Source: Bacteroidota bacterium (GTDB taxonomy: Bacteria > Bacteroidota > Bacteroidia > Cytophagales > Cyclobacteriaceae). Taken from it: a stretch of 64,000 nt of DNA. Positions 52,352 through 62,158 of this stretch are shown piece by piece. Location: positions 186,001 through 250,000 of the forward strand of contig JAEYWY010000035.1 in the NCBI GenBank assembly GCA_023428695.1. The letters are read 5' to 3'. A program made the position numbers and the translations under genes. Each line of letters starts with the position of its first letter. Position 1 is the stretch's first letter. Below the pieces are notes generated by a model. It saw nothing but the letters and a program-made list of their open reading frames with translations, did no database searches and was not told where the DNA came from.

Positions 52352-54049
52352 TCAAGGCGTCCTCGGTTTCATTATTATAAGGGAGTCAATAATCTTGTCT
52401 TCGAGATCATGAACGTGTACCGAAATCGTATCTTGGCCCACACGAATCCGTGTAATATGATGCAGCTTGATCACTTTGTCCATCTTTGGTTCATCGGACG
52501 AGGCATGTGGTTCAAGTCCTCCGCCGCCACCGCCCACGACAAGGTATGTGACCTGCTGCTTTCCATATTGCATTGTAAGGCGTTCAAAGTCGTGCGTGTG
52601 CCCGGAAACTACGAAATCAATTTTGTGTTTTTCAATGAGTGGTTCGAGCAGGCCGCGCAAGACGACTTCACCGTGGTATCCCTGCCAGCCCTGTGAGTAC
52701 GGTGGCTGATGAACCAGCACAAACCGCCATGTAGCATCTTTCCAACTTTTGTTTTCCAGTTCCTGCAGAAGCCAGCGATACTGCGCCGATTGGGATGGAA
52801 CGCCAATAGGAAATCGTTCATTCGGATCCAACGCAATAAAGGCGGCATTACCATACTGCCAGCTAAAGTAGTTCTGCCGATACTGCGTGAACCTGAAGAA
52901 ATTTTTCGGCACCAATTCATCGTAATAGCCATCGTAGTCGTGGTTACCAGGAACGAGAAAGACCGGTCTTTTCTGAGCTGAAATAGAAAGAATTTCAAAC
53001 AAGCGGACCCATTCGGAAGCAGATGCTCCATTGCCAACGAGATCACCAACGCCTGCACTGAACGCGTCGTTATACTTCAGACTATTTCGCATGTGAGTTT
53101 CGAAGGTAGTCCAACCGGATTGGCTGTCTGCCCAGATAGAGAAGGAAAATCGCTCCGGAGCGTGTGGAACGTCAAACGCCTGGATATTCCTGACTGTTCT
53201 CCCAGCACGTATCTGATAGTAGATCGTCTTTTCCTCCAGACCGGATACAGGAATCTCAAACGAACACACATCTTCGCGACATGTAATCTCATTATCCAGA
53301 CGAAGACTGTCCGTTCCCCAGTTCAATATTGTGTTTCCAGGACCTTCACGGATCACTGTAATTCGCGCCGACGAGGAATCCCGGAAGACGACGACAGGAC
53401 CGACAATCCAGGGTGAATTCACCACTGATGCTTCGGCTACATGCAGTTTCATCGAGTCATCAGGATTCAGCAAAGCGTCTGCTATCAGATTTCTCGCTGA
53501 ATCGCCGACCGACGATAGTTCGGATTGTTTCGTGAGGATACTTAGCCGTTTGTAACGTCTCTGGTCAGCATCAAACTTTTCCGTTTGACCGGCGGAGCTG
53601 AATGTAACCTTCTTCAACCCGCCGGACATGGCATTATTCAGGACGCGTATTCTAACCCTTACTCTCCCAGGCTTGTCGATCTGGAACAACGTCCCTTCTC
53701 TGTTTCTAATTTGGACTCCATCAATAAAAACTTGCGCACCGTCGTCAGCATGAACCGCCAATGCTCCCGGAACCGGAACGTCTAAATCATTCTCATAAAT
53801 GATCTCGCTATCAGGCAGGCTGACACTATGAGGAAGTGTCACGTTAGCTTTCCTCATATCAGGAAAGCCTGGAAAGCTTACAGTCCAGTTATTGGAAATT
53901 TCAGTGGCGACCTCAAGCCGAGGTGCGGGCAGGGTATCAAAAAGCGCAGTGATTTCAGCAGCGGACCAATTTGTCGAACTTCGACTTCCGCCTGGTTTCC
54001 CCGAACATGCGATGAGCGTGACGAAGAAGCAAAGCAGAAGACGTGTCAT
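52352..54049 (-). CDS. Calcineurin-type metallophosphoesterase lipoprotein
   Basis: 565 residues. Lipobox LIAC (Cys15). About 300 N-terminal residues form beta-sandwich modules with a purple-acid-phosphatase-like Ig domain (KTIYYQIRAGRTV). The phosphoesterase core has the dimetal blocks: IWADSQSG (Asp but Gln in place of the usual His), GVGDLVGNG, PVFLVPGNHDYDG, RFVLVHQPPYS and VVSGHTHDFERL. It is last in the SusC-SusD-phosphatase operon, sharing an ATGA overlap with the previous gene, so it probably releases phosphate from the imported compound. Confidence 0.9.
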   Translation of the reverse strand: MTRLLLCFFVTLIACSGKPGGSRSSTNWSAAEITALFDTLPAPRLEVATEISNNWTVSFPGFPDMRKANVTLPHSVSLPDSEIIYENDLDVPVPGALAVHADDGAQVFIDGVQIRNREGTLFQIDKPGRVRVRIRVLNNAMSGGLKKVTFSSAGQTEKFDADQRRYKRLSILTKQSELSSVGDSARNLIADALLNPDDSMKLHVAEASVVNSPWIVGPVVVFRDSSSARITVIREGPGNTILNWGTDSLRLDNEITCREDVCSFEIPVSGLEEKTIYYQIRAGRTVRNIQAFDVPHAPERFSFSIWADSQSGWTTFETHMRNSLKYNDAFSAGVGDLVGNGASASEWVRLFEILSISAQKRPVFLVPGNHDYDGYYDELVPKNFFRFTQYRQNYFSWQYGNAAFIALDPNERFPIGVPSQSAQYRWLLQELENKSWKDATWRFVLVHQPPYSQGWQGYHGEVVLRGLLEPLIEKHKIDFVVSGHTHDFERLTMQYGKQQVTYLVVGGGGGGLEPHASSDEPKMDKVIKLHHITRIRVGQDTISVHVHDLEDKIIDSLIIMKPRTP

Positions 54050-55146
54050 TTGGCTTGTTTGAACATCGTGTGGATTACGTCGCCCACCGGTTTTTCATTT
54101 GTGTATAGAAGACCGAGAAACGAGGCGGCCGTTTTCGCCAGCTGATTTTGATAGAGCTGCATTTCAGTTTTGACCTCTCCTTTGGGCTCGGTGTCGGGGC
54201 CGATAACAGCCATCCAAATCTGATCAGATCCCTTGATGTCCGTACCATGACTTCGCCAGGTGTCCAGTGGTATGGTACCGCGACCGTGATCTGTAGTTAT
54301 GAGAAACGTAGTCTTATTCCTGTATGCCGGCTGCGACTGTGTCCAATTCCAAAGATCTCTTATAAAAGCATCCGTCTGATGCGCCGAGCGCAGGTATGCG
54401 TCATATTTTCCCTCGTGGGCAAAATCATCCGTTTCTCCGTACGAAATAAAAACAACACGCGGGCTGTTCTTTTTCAAATACTCAAGCGCATAGTGGTGAG
54501 TAAATCCGTCCAGGCGAACACCTTGCCACGGGCTGGGTATCTGCGATTGCATTTCGTTCAGGAAAACCTCACGCTCGGAAAGCGATTTCCCTGTTGCCGT
54601 TTCGAAACCTGCGTTAACAGGTATGCCGCTTCGGGTTTCATTGATGATATAGGGGAAAACGTCCCAGGAACCGAAGGCTGCAACCTTACCTTTGTATGCC
54701 GGGTTCCGGTTGATAAATTCAAGCACCGTCATGTTCGGATTGTTGATCTTGTTATTGGTTTTTATTCGCGCATCGTCGGCGAACCCACAGAGAATTTCAT
54801 TGTATCCGGGATAGGAAAACCATTTGTAGTTCGAACAATTGACATTGTTGTTAAAGATACGGTTGCCGTATAGCTGTCCACGTGACGCGAGCTCACTCCA
54901 AAAAAACGGCATCAATATCCGCCGGCGTTCATCACCTGATTCCGCCCAGAATTCATTTTTCAAACCAAGAGGATCCTTAACGTACTCCTTATTGGTTATG
55001 AGCGCTGAATCTGCTCCGGTAAACAGCTCCTGCCAACGCAGGCCGTCGAATGTGATAATGAAAATGTTTTCAGTTGCATTTTTTTGCTGGCCAAAAGCTA
55101 CCGAAAAAAGCAAACAAATAGTGAGTGTCAGGATGGTTGTTTTCAT
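54046..55146 (-). CDS. Alkaline phosphatase-superfamily protein (phosphodiesterase/nucleotide pyrophosphatase-like)
   Basis: 366 residues from ATG 55146; a frame extension to 55182 adds 12 residues. A signal peptide ends near FGQ. Metal blocks: IITFDGLRWQELF, WFSYPGYNEILCG with Ser111 at the Thr nucleophile position, SYGETDDFAHEGKYDAYLRSAH and TTDHGRG. The fold is shared with nucleotide pyrophosphatases and phosphonoacetate hydrolase, and the exact bond cleaved is open. It is third in the SusC operon, 57 bp after SusD, with an ATGA overlap to the phosphoesterase. Confidence 0.88.
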   Translation of the reverse strand: MKTTILTLTICLLFSVAFGQQKNATENIFIITFDGLRWQELFTGADSALITNKEYVKDPLGLKNEFWAESGDERRRILMPFFWSELASRGQLYGNRIFNNNVNCSNYKWFSYPGYNEILCGFADDARIKTNNKINNPNMTVLEFINRNPAYKGKVAAFGSWDVFPYIINETRSGIPVNAGFETATGKSLSEREVFLNEMQSQIPSPWQGVRLDGFTHHYALEYLKKNSPRVVFISYGETDDFAHEGKYDAYLRSAHQTDAFIRDLWNWTQSQPAYRNKTTFLITTDHGRGTIPLDTWRSHGTDIKGSDQIWMAVIGPDTEPKGEVKTEMQLYQNQLAKTAASFLGLLYTNEKPVGDVIHTMFKQAK

Positions 55147-55203
55147 AGAAAGAAATATAATTAAAGGGAGCAGGATACTCATCCCGCTCCAACCTGCAAA
55201 TGA

Positions 55204-56682
55204 TTATTGTACATCCCACCACACGCGGGTATTGATGTCGTCACCGCCCTGGCGTGAAACTGCCAATTCGCGGTTCGCGCCGTTGAGCGATTGTTCAATA
55301 AACGGATAAACAAACCTGACCGGTATCCTGTCGTCGTTCTGGTTGTCAACAGAAGGCTGCAACACGGGGTAACCCGTACGTCGCCAGTCAAACCATGCTT
55401 CCATACCCTGAAAGAATGCGGCAACCCATTTTTGATTTGCTATCTTTTCAAGTTTTTCGTCCTGCGTTCCGGTATAGGCTATCTCGTCCTGTTCAAGAAA
55501 TCCATCGGGAACGTCAAGTCCATAAAAAGCAAAAGATGCCTCAACACCCTGCCGGTAATAATCGGCAGCATCACCACTAACGATCATGCTTTTTTCCCGG
55601 GCCTCTGCGAGGATGAATAACAATTCGGGGTAAGTCATGATTACTCCTTTCGCGATGCCAAGTCCGGCGGAAGTGTTTGCCTGTTCGTAAAACAAGGGTC
55701 CGATGCGCGCGTGAAATTGGGGACCTCCGTTGTAAGTCAGCGCTGTTACATCGTCCAGTCCGTTGGGAATTCCGTCATACTTATCGTCGGCAGGGTCTGG
55801 TGTCTCTTCGGTTGCCGGCGTAGGTCTGAAGAACGTGTAGAGGCGGGTATCGTTGGTAAGTTTGAGGTAGTCAGTCATGGTTTTGCTCGCGCGAAATTCA
55901 TTGAACGAACCAATGCGGCTCGTAAATAATGGAAACTGATCCGGCGCATTAGCGCGGTACGTGTACACAGCATGATCCCCGATGCCGGTGAAAACGGGAT
56001 TCGCTGCGGCATTGGCGATGATCTCCTCCATATCGGCCGACACATCTTTCCGATCAGATATCCTCATCAAATAACGAAGCCTGAGAGAATTTGCCAGGCT
56101 TCGCCATTTTTTTACATCGCCTCCATAAACAAGATCACCGCTAATGTTTAATGCACCGTCGAGAAGTACATTCGCTTCTGCAAGGTCAGCGAGAATACCG
56201 GCATAGATTTCTTCCTGCGTATCGTATTTTGGAAAGAACACACCGTCCTTACCTTTTAACGCTTCGGAGTATGGGACATCGCCATAGGCATCGGTAACAA
56301 GGGAAAACATCCAGGCTTTCATAATGAGGGCTACACCCTTGTAATTGTTTTGACCTGTTTCGTCAGCCTGCACGATTATATTGTTCACGTCGCGAAGATT
56401 ATCATAGACAGCGTTCCAGATTGTGTTCCGCTCACCCCAGAGATAACGATCTTCATTCACAAACTGGTTTTTGGCTGTATGCTGGATCACGATGTTACCG
56501 ATGCCCCAGGTTTCTCCAAGAACCGAATTTATTACATCGCGCTGAACACCCGGCAATAATAAATTGGGAGTTGTCGTAAGAGGTCCGTTTGGATTGGTAT
56601 TCACTTCCTCGAAGTCACCCGTGCATGCTCCTAAAAGGAGCCCGGATAACACTATTTTATAAATTGACAGTCGAAGGTTCAT
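55204..56682 (-). CDS. SusD/RagB-like outer-membrane lipoprotein
   Basis: 492 residues. Lipobox LLGAC (Cys20). The N-terminal FEEVNTNPNGPLTT start, the helical TPR-like body (WNAVYDNLRDVNNIIVQAD, LRLRYLMRISDRKD) and the C-terminal KWVAAFFQGMEAWFDWRRTGYP block mark the SusD-like_2 family. SusD lids close over the SusC barrel and bind the ligand. It starts 23 bp after SusC ends. Confidence 0.94.
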   Translation of the reverse strand: MNLRLSIYKIVLSGLLLGACTGDFEEVNTNPNGPLTTTPNLLLPGVQRDVINSVLGETWGIGNIVIQHTAKNQFVNEDRYLWGERNTIWNAVYDNLRDVNNIIVQADETGQNNYKGVALIMKAWMFSLVTDAYGDVPYSEALKGKDGVFFPKYDTQEEIYAGILADLAEANVLLDGALNISGDLVYGGDVKKWRSLANSLRLRYLMRISDRKDVSADMEEIIANAAANPVFTGIGDHAVYTYRANAPDQFPLFTSRIGSFNEFRASKTMTDYLKLTNDTRLYTFFRPTPATEETPDPADDKYDGIPNGLDDVTALTYNGGPQFHARIGPLFYEQANTSAGLGIAKGVIMTYPELLFILAEAREKSMIVSGDAADYYRQGVEASFAFYGLDVPDGFLEQDEIAYTGTQDEKLEKIANQKWVAAFFQGMEAWFDWRRTGYPVLQPSVDNQNDDRIPVRFVYPFIEQSLNGANRELAVSRQGGDDINTRVWWDVQ

Positions 56683-56705
56683 AACTGTGTTGATTAGAAT
56701 TAGAA

Positions 56706-59700
56706 TTAAAATTTGAAGTTGAGATTAAATCCGTAGCTGCGTGCCGAAGGGATGGCAACTGACTCGACGCCGGGGATAATAGTACCACCAGCTGTCGAAG
56801 CGGTCTCAGGATCAACGTGCGGTACATCAGTCCACAGGAACAGGTTCCGACCAACCAGCGACACGCTGACGTCACGCAAGCCAAACTTATTAAGAAGTCT
56901 ATTGGGGATTGTGTATCCAAGCTGTACTTCACGAAGTTTAATGAATGACGCGTCATACATCATCGGCTCAATCAAACTGCGGCCGAGGGTAATTGTACTA
57001 TGCCATTCACGAGCTGAGAGCTTCGTTGCGTTCGGCGTGTATCCGGTTATTTCGCCTTCTCCATTGAGCACAGGGATGACGCCTTCGCCGATTACACCAT
57101 TGCCCTCCAGTGTCAGGTCGTAGCCATTTGCCCGTCCTTCAAGTGTTTCGATAATCGTTCCACCCTCGCGACCAACGGTCTGAGTATGGGAGTATATTTT
57201 ACCGCCGTAGCGGAAATCAAACAACACACCAAGAACGAGCCCCTTGTAGCTGAACGTGTTTCTGATTCCGGCAAGCCAGTCGGGATTGTAGTTACCGAGT
57301 TTAATTCGTGAAGAAGTTGCAACCGGTTTACCGTTGTTATTGTAGACAATCTGGCCGACATATTGACCCGTCGGATCAAAATACTTGTCATCCGGATTAT
57401 TGCTTACGCGCTCATAACCGACACCGTACATGTCTCCCATGCGTTCACCCACCCGCGCTTCAACCGTAACATAACGGTCTGCCATCACGTAGTTTCTTAT
57501 CTCCTGTCCTGATTCGGGGTCAGTAAAAAGTTCGAGTACCTTACCGCGATTGCGCGAGAAATTCACGTCGAATGCCCATTTGAAATCACCTGCAATGACC
57601 GGCACGGTATTCAACATGATCTCAATACCCTGATTCTCGATCAGCCCTGCATTGATGATACGCGCGGTGTAACCACTGGTCCGACTGAGCGGCACGCTGA
57701 GTATCTGGTTCTCACTGCTTGTTTTGTACCACGTGAAGTCAAAGCCTATACGGTCACCAAGAAAACGCGCTTCAAGACCGGTCTCGAAGGAACGGCTTCT
57801 CTCAGGCTTGAGGTTTGCATTCTGAATCACAGGGTTCTCCGCGTATGCAGGCATACCCTGTGCCGGAGCCTGTGCCTCATATGTCGATATGAGTTGGTAG
57901 GGATCCGTGTCGTTTCCAACGGCTGCCACACCCATTCTGATTTTGGCGAAAGAAAGGGGACCAGTCGTAACGTTGAGGATATCCGTTATTACAGCACTGA
58001 CCGAAGCTGACGGATAAAAATAGGATCGGTTATTTGAAGGCAATGTACTTGACCAGTCGTTACGTGCAGTGAGTTCGAGGAACAGATAATCGCGGAAACC
58101 TATGTTGGCGAACGAGTACGCACTGTTGATCCGCTTTTGCGACTGAAAGGAAAAATATTCAAGTGCAACCCGTGAGTTGTTCAGGCTGTAAATACCGGGA
58201 GCCGTGAGTTGAGGCGCACTGATATCAGAAAGATTGTACCGACGACGCATCAGGTTACCACCCGCGCTCACGGACAGGCTTAGGTCTGGTGTCAGTTCCT
58301 TGCTGAAGGTAAGCAACATATCAGCGTTGGTTTCCTGAAGGAATATCTGTTCTTCCCTATAGCTTCCCAGCGGATAGCGTTGCGTGCTGTACGCACGTCG
58401 ACGTGTACGGAACTCATCGCTGTAGTCAGTTCCCACACGCGCCATTAGATTGAGCCATTCATTGAACCGGTACGTGGCGACAAAGTTACCATAGAGGCGG
58501 TCTACTTCCTGACCGTTTGTATTTTCATAAAGATTAAAGTACGGATTGTCGTGATAGTTATAGTTAAAGTTATATTGATTCAACCCTTCCCTTCCTGCCT
58601 GCCAGTAATCACGCAGGGAATTAATATCGATCTGTCGGGGAAACCAGCAGTTGAACAAGTACATAATATTTTCAGTACCGTAGCTAAGGCTCGGCCTGTT
58701 GTCGCTCTGGCTCTTCACATAGTTGGCGGTGGCGCGGAAATTCAGTTTTTTGGTAAGGTTGTAGCCAGTCGCAAGAGAAAAAGAATGACGTTTGAGGTCT
58801 GTGTTGGGGATCATACCCTTCTGATCGAGCAATGTGTACGAGGCGCGGACATCGCCGAAGTCATTGGCGCCGCTGATTGCCACATTCTGTGTAAAGGTGA
58901 CTCCCGTTTCATAGAAGTCGCGGACGTTATCGGGATGTGCGACAAACGGCGTGGGTGTAATTTCGCCACGCACTGCAAGCTGATCGGTCAGAGACACAGG
59001 ACCGATCTGTGTATTCAGGTTACCAACATCGCCTCCGCGTACCCCGTTTGACGTCGGTGAGTCGAACTGTGGGGTAAGCTGTCCATTCATTGCAGGGCCC
59101 CAGTTTTCGTCAACTCCGTCGCGTACACCTCCACCGTTCCCATCCTTGAAAGCAAACTCGCCATTCAGGCCCTGTCCATACACATTCTGATATTCCGGTA
59201 TTCTAAGTGGCGATTCGAATGTAACGGTTGTGTTAACAGATACGCCAATCCCCTTTGTACCTTTCCCCGATTTTGTTTTCACAATGATCACACCATTCTG
59301 ACCGCGTGATCCGTAGAGCGCGGTGGCGCTTGGACCTTTCAACACGGTGATTGATTCAACATCGTCCGGATTAATAACACCGGCGCCGTTTCCATAGTCC
59401 ACGTCCTGGTTGTTGCGTCCTGAAGAACCAAACACTTCATTCGTAACAGGTACGCCATCTACGATGAAAAGTGGTTGATTCTTATTCATATTGAGTGAAC
59501 GCTCCCCGCGAATAGTAATCCGCGAAGAGGCTCCAACACCACTCGGATTTCCAACAACGGTCACGCCGGCAATCTTTCCGGCAAGCGCATTGCCAATATT
59601 CGTTTCGCGTGCTTTGGTGAGATCATCTCCATCAATTGCCTGTACGGCATAACCGAGGTCACGGGTCTCACGTTCGATACCGAGCGCGGTAACAACTACC

Positions 59701-60044
59701 TCGCTTAATTCTTTCGCGTCCGTAAGCAGAGAAACATCGACCGTAGTACGTCCTCCCAGAGCAACTTCCTGCGACACGTAGCCAACGAAGGAAAAGACCA
59801 GCACATCGTTCTGTGAGTCACCGACCTGAATCGAATACCTTCCGTCAGCGTCACTGATCGTTCCCTGTAATGTTCCTTTGACAAGAATGTTCACACCAGG
59901 CAGCGGCGTTGAATCTTCCCCGGCGGTTATCGTTCCGGAGACAGTGCTTTGCGCATAGGCATGTAGTGCAGTAACCACCATGAATGCGGTCATCACACCC
60001 TTGCGCACTAAAGACAGTGTGTTCTTTAGTAAAATCAGGTTCAT
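56706..60044 (-). CDS. SusC/RagA-family TonB-linked outer-membrane receptor
   Basis: 1112 residues. Signal peptide ending in HAYAQ, a carboxypeptidase-regulatory-like domain (about 33-105, VSGTITAGEDSTPLPGVNIL), a TonB-dependent plug (about 115-235, with SKGPSATALYGSRGQNG-type motif IKTKSG), then a 22-strand barrel ending in YGFNLNFKF. It imports a substrate with SusD at the surface, powered by TonB. It leads the operon that carries two phosphatase-type enzymes, which argues that the cargo is a phosphorus compound rather than a glycan. Confidence 0.95.
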   Translation of the reverse strand: MNLILLKNTLSLVRKGVMTAFMVVTALHAYAQSTVSGTITAGEDSTPLPGVNILVKGTLQGTISDADGRYSIQVGDSQNDVLVFSFVGYVSQEVALGGRTTVDVSLLTDAKELSEVVVTALGIERETRDLGYAVQAIDGDDLTKARETNIGNALAGKIAGVTVVGNPSGVGASSRITIRGERSLNMNKNQPLFIVDGVPVTNEVFGSSGRNNQDVDYGNGAGVINPDDVESITVLKGPSATALYGSRGQNGVIIVKTKSGKGTKGIGVSVNTTVTFESPLRIPEYQNVYGQGLNGEFAFKDGNGGGVRDGVDENWGPAMNGQLTPQFDSPTSNGVRGGDVGNLNTQIGPVSLTDQLAVRGEITPTPFVAHPDNVRDFYETGVTFTQNVAISGANDFGDVRASYTLLDQKGMIPNTDLKRHSFSLATGYNLTKKLNFRATANYVKSQSDNRPSLSYGTENIMYLFNCWFPRQIDINSLRDYWQAGREGLNQYNFNYNYHDNPYFNLYENTNGQEVDRLYGNFVATYRFNEWLNLMARVGTDYSDEFRTRRRAYSTQRYPLGSYREEQIFLQETNADMLLTFSKELTPDLSLSVSAGGNLMRRRYNLSDISAPQLTAPGIYSLNNSRVALEYFSFQSQKRINSAYSFANIGFRDYLFLELTARNDWSSTLPSNNRSYFYPSASVSAVITDILNVTTGPLSFAKIRMGVAAVGNDTDPYQLISTYEAQAPAQGMPAYAENPVIQNANLKPERSRSFETGLEARFLGDRIGFDFTWYKTSSENQILSVPLSRTSGYTARIINAGLIENQGIEIMLNTVPVIAGDFKWAFDVNFSRNRGKVLELFTDPESGQEIRNYVMADRYVTVEARVGERMGDMYGVGYERVSNNPDDKYFDPTGQYVGQIVYNNNGKPVATSSRIKLGNYNPDWLAGIRNTFSYKGLVLGVLFDFRYGGKIYSHTQTVGREGGTIIETLEGRANGYDLTLEGNGVIGEGVIPVLNGEGEITGYTPNATKLSAREWHSTITLGRSLIEPMMYDASFIKLREVQLGYTIPNRLLNKFGLRDVSVSLVGRNLFLWTDVPHVDPETASTAGGTIIPGVESVAIPSARSYGFNLNFKF

Positions 60045-60353
60045 AAGAGTTAAGGGTTAAATTTGTTTACTACTGCTCTGAGAAAGAAAAGGACCGGGCG
60101 CCCTGAGGGATGCAGAAGCGAGAGAAGAACAACAACCATTTTAACCTAAACTAAACCACAAGACAAACCGGCCTTTCCCTTCAGCAGAACGGGAGCAAAG
60201 GTTGAGAATTCACATCATGTGTCTTTTAGCGAAGCGTTAATTGCGAATGAATCTTTAGGTCATGAAATGAATGAAATATTAAATGTTTCTGCGGCGTTAC
60301 AAGGCGCACACGTGGGGCAATCTCCCAATAGCCGTTTCACGATTAACATAACA

Positions 60354-60365
60354 TTAAGCTTTCAC
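60354..60365. promoter_or_regulatory. operator half-site TTAAGCTTTCAC
   Basis: The same twelve bases minus the last one or two recur as the left arm of the palindrome at 62159. It sits 60 bp before the start of the XRE-cupin regulator gene, as expected for autoregulation. Confidence 0.55.
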
Positions 60366-60398
60366 GCGATGCCTGATTTCTGCATACGCACTTAGTAT

Positions 60399-60415
60399 GT
60401 TTACTTCCGGTAAAC
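60399..60415. promoter_or_regulatory. second palindrome, GTTTAC-N5-GTAAAC
   Basis: Perfect 6-bp arms with a 5-base spacer lie 10 bp before the regulator ATG. It differs from the TTAAGCTTTC site and could be a separate operator or part of the translation-start region. Confidence 0.4.
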
Positions 60416-60424
60416 TTTATCATC

Positions 60425-61003
60425 ATGGTAGATAACAAGGTTGTTATTCGCATTGCACGGAAAATTCGCGCGATGCGGCTACAAAGGAACATGACGATAC
60501 AGGAGGTGGCATCGCGGGCGAATGTCACCAAAGGACTCGTCTCCCGTATTGAAAATGCGCGGACAATTCCATCTCTTCCGGTTTTCGTCGACTTGCTTCA
60601 TTCACTTGGGATTTCCCTGAAAGACTTCTTCGACGACATGCTGATAACCGGCGAAAAAAATTTCCTCGTCATCCGGCATGATAAACTTATACCGGTTGAC
60701 CGCGAAGGCCGGCCCGGATTCCGGTATAGCCATATCTTCTCGCAAACAATTCCCAACTGCACACTGGAGGTTACCCTGCTTTCAATCGAGCCAGGGGCAA
60801 AAAGCCTTCCAACAGTGACAGACGGATTTGAAATGAAATATATGCTGGAAGGTGAATGCGACTATATGATTGACAAGGAGTTGATTTCTTTGCAGGAAGG
60901 CGACACCCTTTATTTTAATGCATCAACGCCCCATGTGCCGGTGAACCGGTCTTCGAACCGCGTTACAATGTTAGTCATCTATTTCCTACAGGCAAGAAGT
61001 TGA
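60425..61003 (+). CDS. XRE-family regulator with cupin ligand domain
   Basis: 192 residues. An HTH_3 domain (about 8-64) has NMTIQEVASRANVTKGLVSRIENARTIPSLP. A C-terminal cupin (about 105-188) has DGFEMKYMLEGECDYMIDKE, LQEGDTLYFNASTPHVP. This is the architecture of catabolic regulators that sense a small metabolite. It is divergent from susC and convergent with the FAD oxidoreductase (3-bp gap); a palindrome half-site lies upstream. It is probably the regulator of the whole phosphatase-receptor locus. Confidence 0.93.
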   Translation: MVDNKVVIRIARKIRAMRLQRNMTIQEVASRANVTKGLVSRIENARTIPSLPVFVDLLHSLGISLKDFFDDMLITGEKNFLVIRHDKLIPVDREGRPGFRYSHIFSQTIPNCTLEVTLLSIEPGAKSLPTVTDGFEMKYMLEGECDYMIDKELISLQEGDTLYFNASTPHVPVNRSSNRVTMLVIYFLQARS

Positions 61004-61005
61004 TG

Positions 61006-62130
61006 TCATAGTCGTTGAATTGTTTCTTCGGCAATTCCAAAGCTTAATGTCATGCCTGCACCGCCAAGACCTGTAATTACGGACACGCCAGGTTCAGGTG
61101 TTAAATGGAGAAACGCCTCCCCTTCAACCTTCGGATATACGCCGTTCCAACGCTCTGTAATCCGAAGTCGCGAAAGCCGTGTGAATGACCGCAGATACTC
61201 AAGAACAAGATCATTCAGCGCTTCGGAATCAAATGGCTCGAAAGTCCTTCCATAATGATGTGTATCGCCAATGATCAGTTCGCCATAGTTATTCTGGCTG
61301 AGCAAAACGTGAATACCGTTTTCCGAATAGCGGATGTCTTCCCTGTCGAATCTTTCCATAACCCGGTCCAAAGACCCGCATTGTGAAAACGCTTTATAGT
61401 GCGTCAATGTAAGTCCGGCACACAGGGTTGGACCGATAGAAAAGGTATGATCGGTTACCGCTTTCATCATCTGGAGCTTACACTTCGTGAACTTCTCGTT
61501 GAATACATGTGGATAGAGCGTTTCGAAGTCGGCGCCGTTGCATATAATGACCTTGTCTGCTATCCATGTCTCAGTTGGTGTGTATACACGAGGAAAGTCA
61601 ATGGCGGTTACAACCGATCCATATCGCGTCACGAGATTGAGTTCCTGTTGCAACCATTCTGATATGCGTCGTATCGCTTCCCGAGGATTTACGGTAAGCT
61701 CTGTAGAACTGTGGAGAGCACCTTTCAATCCGTCTTTATTTACAACTCCCGAACATGAAGCCGCCTTCTCCGCTGAAATGAGCGTGCAATCATAACCGAG
61801 GTTGCCGAAGCGCGATTCGAACTCATCGAGGACCGCAAGCTCATCGTCATGATAAGCGAGATGGAGCGAACCATTTTGGTTTAGCCAAATGCCTGTTTCA
61901 CGTGCGACTTCCAGCCAGTGCTGACGGGAACGTAACGCGTGATCGAGATTTTTGCCTGGTTCCTGTCCGATCGGCCAGATAAGTCCAAAGTTTCGGATTG
62001 AGGCTCCAACAGGAAACTGCTCGCGCTCAAAAAGTACAACCCTGTAACCCCGGCGCAGTGCCATATAAGCATGCGCAAGTCCGACAATGCCGCTTCCGAC
62101 AATAGCAATATCAGCCGTTCCATGAACCAT
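61006..62130 (-). CDS. FAD-dependent oxidoreductase, TIGR03364/HpnW-like (aminophosphonate-linked)
   Basis: 374 residues from ATG 62130 (MVHGTADIAIVGSG); an extension to 62154 adds eight. The FAD Rossmann loop IVGSGIVGLAHAYMALRRGYRVVLFE opens the protein. Family-specific blocks are PVGASIRNFGLIWPIGQEPG, NQNGSLHLAYHDDELAVLDEF and the C-terminal VSVITGLGGAGMTLSFGIAEE. This DadA/glycine-oxidase-like family is associated with 2-aminoethylphosphonate and N-methyl-aminoethylphosphonate catabolism, where it oxidises the amine. It is divergent from the PHP gene; the operator palindrome lies 29 bp upstream of its start. Confidence 0.9.
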   Translation of the reverse strand: MVHGTADIAIVGSGIVGLAHAYMALRRGYRVVLFEREQFPVGASIRNFGLIWPIGQEPGKNLDHALRSRQHWLEVARETGIWLNQNGSLHLAYHDDELAVLDEFESRFGNLGYDCTLISAEKAASCSGVVNKDGLKGALHSSTELTVNPREAIRRISEWLQQELNLVTRYGSVVTAIDFPRVYTPTETWIADKVIICNGADFETLYPHVFNEKFTKCKLQMMKAVTDHTFSIGPTLCAGLTLTHYKAFSQCGSLDRVMERFDREDIRYSENGIHVLLSQNNYGELIIGDTHHYGRTFEPFDSEALNDLVLEYLRSFTRLSRLRITERWNGVYPKVEGEAFLHLTPEPGVSVITGLGGAGMTLSFGIAEETIQRL

Positions 62131-62158
62131 TGTGTTTTCGATTAATGTAAACACAATC

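Larger units (their letters stand above)
60045..60424. promoter_or_regulatory. divergent control region between susC and the XRE-cupin regulator
   Basis: About 380 bp without a gene. It must carry the promoters of both divergent units. The best susC candidate on the minus strand is AACCTTTG near 60194-60201, one mismatch from TAnnTTTG. The half-site TTAAGCTTTCAC and a GTTTAC-TTCCG-GTAAAC palindrome lie close to the regulator start. Confidence 0.55.

Noticed and set aside
54148..54873. 241-codon plus-strand open frame
   Set aside because: Antisense to the alkaline-phosphatase-superfamily gene, Cys-rich and without a domain.
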